Source: Bacteroidales bacterium
GTDB taxonomy: Bacteria; Bacteroidota; Bacteroidia; Bacteroidales; VadinHA17
NCBI GenBank assembly: GCA_012514255.1
Contig: JAAZAP010000113.1
Location: 1-10,664 of the forward strand
DNA: 10,664 nt
Reading direction: 5' to 3'
The position numbers were made by a program, and so were the translations under genes. Position 1 is the first letter of the stretch. Every line of letters starts with the position of its first letter. The notes beneath the pieces were generated by a model. It searched no databases, was not told the origin of the DNA, and was given only the letters and a program-made list of their open reading frames with translations. This document shows positions 6,960 to 10,664 of the stretch, one piece after another.

Positions 6960-7913
6960 CTATCCGAACAGGCTCAGACTCAGCAGTATCAGTGGCAGAG
7001 TAATAATACTAAAAATGGTTGAAACGAAGACGTTTGCCGTTGCCGTGCCATCATCATTCCCCAGGATATTCACCATGATCACTACATTAACCATGCAGGG
7101 CATGGCGGCCTGCATAAGCATTACCGAGACAACCTCCTTCCGGAGCATACCCGGGAAGATCATGTTGAAGAGTATGAAGAGACCCAGCAACATCATCGGC
7201 ACCAACAGAAGCCTGTTAAAGGAAAGCAGATAGGCATTCCTGTTCCTGATCATCTTTTTGCCGTCAGCGTAATATATCACTGAAGCAATAAAGACCATGG
7301 AGAGCCAGGTGTTGGTTTTGCCCAGCGCTCCGACTGAATCAAGAACGAACTGAGGCAGCCTGATTGAGAAGAGAAAAAGCAGAAAACCGGTAATAATTGC
7401 TATTGTGTTTATGTTCAATATGTTACGGAGGCCACCCCTGATGCTTACACCTTTCCCCGGCGTGATTATTGCCACTCCGAGCGTCCACATCAGAATATTG
7501 GAGACAAGCACGAAGAGGCTTCCGTATAGCACTCCCTCCTGCCCGAATTGGGCTGAGATGACCGGCAGCCCCAGATAGATGATGTTACCCAGCATGCTGT
7601 GAAGCCGGAAGATGGAGGCATGACTGCCCCTTATCCTGAATACCAGGGTAGTGACATACCCTGCGAGGAGCATGAAGAGCATTGTCACAGCTGCCAGAAG
7701 CAGTGTCTGCAGGCTGTTCGCCAGGAGCCTCGGAGTTACCTCAATAGTGCTGAAGCTTGTCAGAAGCATCGAGGGCAGTGTAACATAAAAGATCAGCCTG
7801 GCAAGAAAATCCTTGGTACCGGCTGTGATAACCTTTGCCCGGCAGGCCAGCAGCCCTATTACGACCACCGTTGCCAGGAGGCCTATCTGCCGGAGAATCA
7901 CCAATGATGTCAT
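6960..7913 (-). CDS. AEC-family permease (auxin efflux carrier-like)
   Basis: This 317-residue integral membrane protein belongs to the AEC family (MdcF/YfdV-like), whose bacterial members are usually linked to export or uptake of small organic acids; the substrate here is unknown. ATG 7913 is chosen as the start; the two codons before it only extend the frame to a TTG. The sequence has about ten hydrophobic segments in the family's two five-helix halves. Conserved spots include LARLIFYVTLPSMLLTSFS near the N-terminus, GNIIYLGLPV, NPG-like ILNINTIAIITGF, and AAMPCMVNVVIMV near the C-terminus. These last match the usual N..LGLP and A.PSAVN signatures. No frameshift or stop is seen, so unlike its downstream minus-strand neighbours it appears intact. 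It is divergently transcribed from the two-component pair, which may regulate it; that link is inference only. Confidence 0.9.
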   Translation of the reverse strand: MTSLVILRQIGLLATVVVIGLLACRAKVITAGTKDFLARLIFYVTLPSMLLTSFSTIEVTPRLLANSLQTLLLAAVTMLFMLLAGYVTTLVFRIRGSHASIFRLHSMLGNIIYLGLPVISAQFGQEGVLYGSLFVLVSNILMWTLGVAIITPGKGVSIRGGLRNILNINTIAIITGFLLFLFSIRLPQFVLDSVGALGKTNTWLSMVFIASVIYYADGKKMIRNRNAYLLSFNRLLLVPMMLLGLFILFNMIFPGMLRKEVVSVMLMQAAMPCMVNVVIMVNILGNDDGTATANVFVSTIFSIITLPLILLSLSLFG

Positions 7914-7962
7914 AAACAAACTAAGAGTTTAAGTTTTCAGGCAGCTCATGACAGAGCCCCGG

Positions 7963-7970
7963 CAAAGATA
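7963..7970 (-). promoter_or_regulatory. Bacteroidetes -7 element for the AEC permease
   Basis: The minus strand reads TATCTTTG, a consensus -7 element, 50 bases before ATG 7913. It overlaps one copy of a nine-base direct repeat, CCCCGGCAA (7957-7965); the other copy is at 8049-8057 in the same divergent intergenic region. No clear -33 TTG is visible. Confidence 0.55.
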
Positions 7971-8027
7971 ATCCGTAAAAGGAAAACGAAGAAGGTTCGT
8001 TATACTTTCTCCCTGAAATAGTTTTCT

Positions 8028-8035
8028 TAATTTTG
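8028..8035 (+). promoter_or_regulatory. Candidate -7 element for the two-component operon
   Basis: TAATTTTG matches TAnnTTTG and lies 60 bases before ATG 8096. The -33 region (CTTTC around 8005) is weak. The element lies between the two CCCCGGCAA repeats. Confidence 0.45.
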
Positions 8036-8095
8036 AGCTGTTACCTTTCCCCGGCAACAGGCAAGGAAAGGAATCAAAAAAAGTGAAGTCAATCA

Positions 8096-8773
8096 ATGAA
8101 AATCCTCATCATAGAAGACGAACCAAGGGTGGCCTCCTTCATCAAGGCAGGGCTTGAGGAGGAGGGGTATGACACTGTAGTGGCGTACGACGGGCCTTCG
8201 GGAGAGAGGGAAGCGCTGGAGGAAGTGACGGACCTGGTTATACTGGACCTGATCCTTCCAGGCAGGAACGGGATAGATGTATGCCGTACTGTCAAGGAGA
8301 AGAAACCCGGGCTGCCCGTACTTATGCTTACTGCACTCAGCACCACAGTAGATAAAGTGAAGGGTTTCGATGCCGGGGCTGATGACTACCTTATCAAGCC
8401 CTTCGATTTCCCTGAGTTGCTGGCCCGGATCAGGTCACTGCTCAAGAGATACAGCCCCTCCTCCCTGCAGCCTGATTCGCTCCGCGTGGCTGACCTCGAG
8501 CTTGACCTGCTAAGGAAGGTGGCCATCCGCGGCGGACGAGTCATTGAGCTGACAGCCAAAGAGTTCGCCCTGCTTGAATATTTCATGCGCAACAGCGGGA
8601 GAGTCCTTTCACGGATTGACATATCAGAAAAGGTATGGGATATTACCTATGATACAGGGACTAATATTGTAGAGGTTTATGTAAATATCCTCAGAAAAAA
8701 AATTGACAGGGATTTTGAGCCAAAACTGATACATACCAGGATTGGCCTGGGGTACATTTTCACTGACACATAG
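8096..8773 (+). CDS. OmpR/PhoB-family response regulator
   Basis: This 225-residue transcription factor is phosphorylated by its kinase partner and binds DNA, usually at direct repeats. The receiver domain (1-118) has the acidic pair E7-D8, phospho-acceptor Asp51 in LVILDLILPG, Thr79 in MLTA and Lys101 in IKPFDF; all catalytic positions are present. The winged-helix output domain (about 128-225) has LTAKEFALLEYFMRNSGRVL, the recognition region ending NIVEVYVNILRKKID, and the wing RIGLGYIF. The start is ATG 8096; no strong Shine-Dalgarno is seen. The stop TAG abuts the kinase ATG with no gap, indicating translational coupling. It is divergent from the AEC permease across 182 bases that hold both promoters. 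The target genes cannot be read from the sequence. Confidence 0.97.
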   Translation: MKILIIEDEPRVASFIKAGLEEEGYDTVVAYDGPSGEREALEEVTDLVILDLILPGRNGIDVCRTVKEKKPGLPVLMLTALSTTVDKVKGFDAGADDYLIKPFDFPELLARIRSLLKRYSPSSLQPDSLRVADLELDLLRKVAIRGGRVIELTAKEFALLEYFMRNSGRVLSRIDISEKVWDITYDTGTNIVEVYVNILRKKIDRDFEPKLIHTRIGLGYIFTDT

Positions 8774-10150
8774 ATGAAGATAAGGCTAAAACTGACGCTT
8801 CAGTTCTTCCTGATGGCCAGCGTGATACTGCTGCTCTTCTCGCTTGCGGTATATGTTGCCTCTGCCACTTACCGCCGTGATGATTTCTACCAGAGACTTG
8901 AGAGCAGAGCAATCAGCACGGCCAGGTTGCTGATTGAGGTGGATGAGATAGACACTGATCTCCTGGCCAAGATAGAGGAGGATAATCCCGTCTCACTGCC
9001 CGATGAAAAGATCATTATCTTCAATTACAAGAACGAAATCCTCTATTCTACCGACACGAGAAATGTAATTATCTATGATGAGGATCTTCTGACAAGGATC
9101 AGAACTTCGGGAATGGTACGGACAAAAAGCGGGAGGTATGAGCTGATGGGTATCCTCTTTCCGGAGGAGTTCAACCGTTTTGTGGTCCTGAGTGCGGCAC
9201 GCGACATATACGGATATGACAAGCTCAAGAATCTGCGTACCATTCTATTGCTGCTGACCGGCCTCTTCCTGATACTGTTTTACCCGGCCGGGTGGCTTTT
9301 TGCTGCCCGTTCACTCTCCCCCATATCAAGGGTTGTTGAGAGGGTAGAGGAGATCTCCATAGCCAGTCTTGACCTGCGTGTTGACGAGGGCAACGGCAAA
9401 GACGAGCTGGCGCACCTGGCACATACCTTTAACCGCATGCTTGACAGGCTTGAGACAGCCTTTGAGGTGCAGAAGGAATTCATTTCAAACGCCTCACATG
9501 AGCTGCGTACCCCGCTCACAGCCATCACAGGCCAGCTGGAGGTGCTTCTGATGAAGGACCGGCCGGAAGAGGAATACCGTGAGGCGACCCGTGCAGTGCT
9601 TGAGGATATGAGGAAGCTGAACATGCTCCTTGACCGTCTCCTGCTGATGGCTCATGCAAGCTCCGAAGGTGCCAGGGAAGGATTCAGTGAGGTAAGGATA
9701 GATGAGATACTGTGGCAGTCGCGGGAAGAACTGCTCAAGCTTGACCGGGCATATTCAGTGACCATCGCCCTTGACGAAAACATATCCGACATCGAATGCC
9801 TGACCATCCATGGTGATGAGCAGCTGCTTATGTCAGCGGTGATCAACATAATGGAGAACGGATGCAAATACTCTCCCGACAGATCTGTAAGGGTCTACCT
9901 CACCCATAAAGACAAAAAAGTCATAGTCAGCTTCTCCGATAATGGGCCCGGCATACCTGAAGAGGAGGCAGCCCGCATCTTTGAATCATTCTACCGGGGC
10001 AGGCTGACAACCGGAGTACGAGGCCACGGCATAGGGTTGTCACTGGCAAAAAAGATCATTGATGGTCACGATGGGGAGATTACTGTCACTCCGGGTCATG
10101 GTGAGGGCACAACCATCCGGGTAACCTTCCCCGCGGAGCTTAGATCATGA
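8774..10150 (+). CDS. HAMP-containing sensor histidine kinase
   Basis: This 458-residue class I sensor kinase is the partner of the preceding regulator. Membrane segments lie at about 10-31 and 155-177, flanking a periplasmic sensor of about 120 residues that I do not recognise. The HAMP linker follows (about 178-232; LSPISRVVERVEEIS). The dimerisation and phosphoacceptor box is SHELRTPLTA with His242. The ATPase domain has the N box NIMENGCKYSP (358-368), where Gly replaces the usual Ala after the second Asn. The G1 box is DNGPGIP (389-395), the F box FESFYRG (403-409) and the G2 box GHGIGLSL (417-424). All boxes are intact, so it should be active. The architecture resembles metal- and envelope-stress sensors such as CusS/CpxA, but the signal cannot be deduced. 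No target gene follows downstream, where only remnants lie. Confidence 0.96.
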   Translation: MKIRLKLTLQFFLMASVILLLFSLAVYVASATYRRDDFYQRLESRAISTARLLIEVDEIDTDLLAKIEEDNPVSLPDEKIIIFNYKNEILYSTDTRNVIIYDEDLLTRIRTSGMVRTKSGRYELMGILFPEEFNRFVVLSAARDIYGYDKLKNLRTILLLLTGLFLILFYPAGWLFAARSLSPISRVVERVEEISIASLDLRVDEGNGKDELAHLAHTFNRMLDRLETAFEVQKEFISNASHELRTPLTAITGQLEVLLMKDRPEEEYREATRAVLEDMRKLNMLLDRLLLMAHASSEGAREGFSEVRIDEILWQSREELLKLDRAYSVTIALDENISDIECLTIHGDEQLLMSAVINIMENGCKYSPDRSVRVYLTHKDKKVIVSFSDNGPGIPEEEAARIFESFYRGRLTTGVRGHGIGLSLAKKIIDGHDGEITVTPGHGEGTTIRVTFPAELRS

Positions 10151-10186
10151 TCTATCAGGTACTACCACACTGGCAATTCTGCGTCT

Positions 10187-10345
10187 TTACCCACATTCAG
10201 ACTGCGTGTATCCGCATGATGCACGTACATTGACTATCACCAGGGAGACATCACCATCATTGGTGAAAACGAAGTAGTGTACTGCCTCGTCTCCCGGTGT
10301 CATGGTTCCAAAGTCATATTCGGTAGTGGTAAAATTGATGCGGGC
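10187..10345 (-). pseudogene. DUF1573 domain remnant
   Basis: A 52-codon stretch ending at TAA 10187-10189 reads ARINFTTTEYDFGTMTPGD, then EAVHYFVFTNDGDVSLVIVN, then VRASCG. This is the conserved core of the DUF1573 domain, an Ig-like fold common in exported Bacteroidetes proteins. Intact proteins start with a signal peptide directly before this point and continue after RASCGCT with a proline-rich segment and another 50 or more residues. Here there is no start codon or signal peptide in frame upstream, because the preceding bases form the methyltransferase terminator. After RASCG the frame reads YTQSECG and stops. Neither alternative frame restores the family sequence. It is a two-sided truncation, not a functional gene. 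Between 10151 and 10186, just after the kinase stop, I see nothing. Confidence 0.75.
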
Positions 10346-10361
10346 GCCGCCATCACTCCCG

Positions 10362-10398
10362 AAAAAAGCCGGCAGGAAGCTGCCTACGCAGCCGGCTT
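10362..10398 (-). terminator. Intrinsic terminator overlapping the methyltransferase stop
   Basis: On the minus strand AAGCCGGC (10391-10398) pairs perfectly with GCCGGCTT (10366-10373), and the stem runs into six T. A smaller CTGC/GCAG pair lies in the loop. The 5' arm encodes the last residues of the methyltransferase, and its TAG stop (10384-10386) lies in the loop. Confidence 0.8.
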
Positions 10399-10664
10399 GT
10401 CCTTCCGGGTGTGGAAATAGGTAAGGCCGTTGATCTCGGTCATGCCCACCAGCACCAGACCCGACTCTTTCAACAGGTTTGAAACACTCCTGCGCGTCAG
10501 GTAACGGTTGGTTCTGGAATCGATGAAACTGTACATCCTGTTGATGAATGGAATCCTTGACTCAATTCCGTTCTCATAGACTTCGGCCTTGTCTGAGATC
10601 TGGCCCGGCATATTCCCCTGTTTGTCAGGAGCGCCATTCTGCATCCTGTTGTCAATGAAACAGC
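10384..10664 (-). CDS. SAM-dependent methyltransferase, C-terminal part
   Basis: Ninety-three residues are visible; the frame is open to the window end and the catalytic N-terminal domain lies outside. The fragment runs CFIDNRMQNGAPDKQGN, then a charged segment SDKAEVYENGIESRIPFINR. It then has LTRRSVSNLLKESGLVLVGM and TEINGLTYFHTRK. The ending, with R/KS(V)..LL..(S)GF.VV.MTEINGLTYFH, is how I remember the C-termini of Bacteroidetes class I methyltransferases, where the last strand follows a helix. No SAM-binding motif is visible, so the call rests on that C-terminal pattern. A good intrinsic terminator overlaps its stop codon, so it is the last working gene of its transcription unit. The substrate is unknown. 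Confidence 0.6.
   Translation of the reverse strand, partial: CFIDNRMQNGAPDKQGNMPGQISDKAEVYENGIESRIPFINRMYSFIDSRTNRYLTRRSVSNLLKESGLVLVGMTEINGLTYFHTRKDKPAA

Noticed and set aside
6787..7233. Plus-strand frame overlapping the AEC permease
   Set aside because: Antisense shadow; the minus-strand permease has full family signatures.

Overview
The window looks like a chromosomal segment of a Bacteroidota (Bacteroidetes) bacterium, probably Bacteroidales-like. The evidence is a bacterial-type GlnRS, several copies of the Bacteroidetes -7 promoter element TAnnTTTG, few Shine-Dalgarno sites, a lipoprotein of Bacteroidetes style, and members of the DUF1573 and YitT families in their Bacteroidetes forms.

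Layout. (1) Positions 1-1448 (+) hold a glutaminyl-tRNA synthetase lacking its N-terminus at the window edge. It converges on an uncharacterised exported protein at 1469-2134 (-). (2) Positions 2274-2400 hold a compact tRNA-Gln(CTG) unit with promoter and strong terminator, followed by a 180-base stretch rich in nested inverted repeats. (3) Positions 2594-4775 (+) hold a two-gene NfeD protease-slipin operon. (4) Positions 4844-6725 are a run of broken genes on the minus strand. They are a lipoprotein metallophosphoesterase with an internal deletion, frame change and eroded metal ligands; an approximately 21-base repeat array that may be the end of a lost insertion sequence; a YitT-family membrane protein with a nonsense codon and an internal deletion; and the last 30 codons of an AspT/YidE-like transporter. 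(5) Positions 6960-7913 (-) hold an intact AEC-family permease. It is divergent from an intact OmpR-type response regulator and histidine kinase pair at 8096-10150 (+). (6) Positions 10187-10664 (-) hold the C-terminal part of a SAM-dependent methyltransferase with a terminator over its stop codon, followed by an orphan core of a DUF1573 protein.

How it fits together. The working parts are translation (GlnRS and its tRNA in one locus), membrane quality control (NfeD-slipin), and signalling beside a permease (two-component system and AEC carrier). I found no undescribed multi-gene system. The most notable feature is the decay. At least four minus-strand genes are reduced to pieces. Two of them keep both ends while the middle has been removed, and all lie between or next to intact genes. 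This suggests a lineage losing accessory membrane and transport functions by small deletions.
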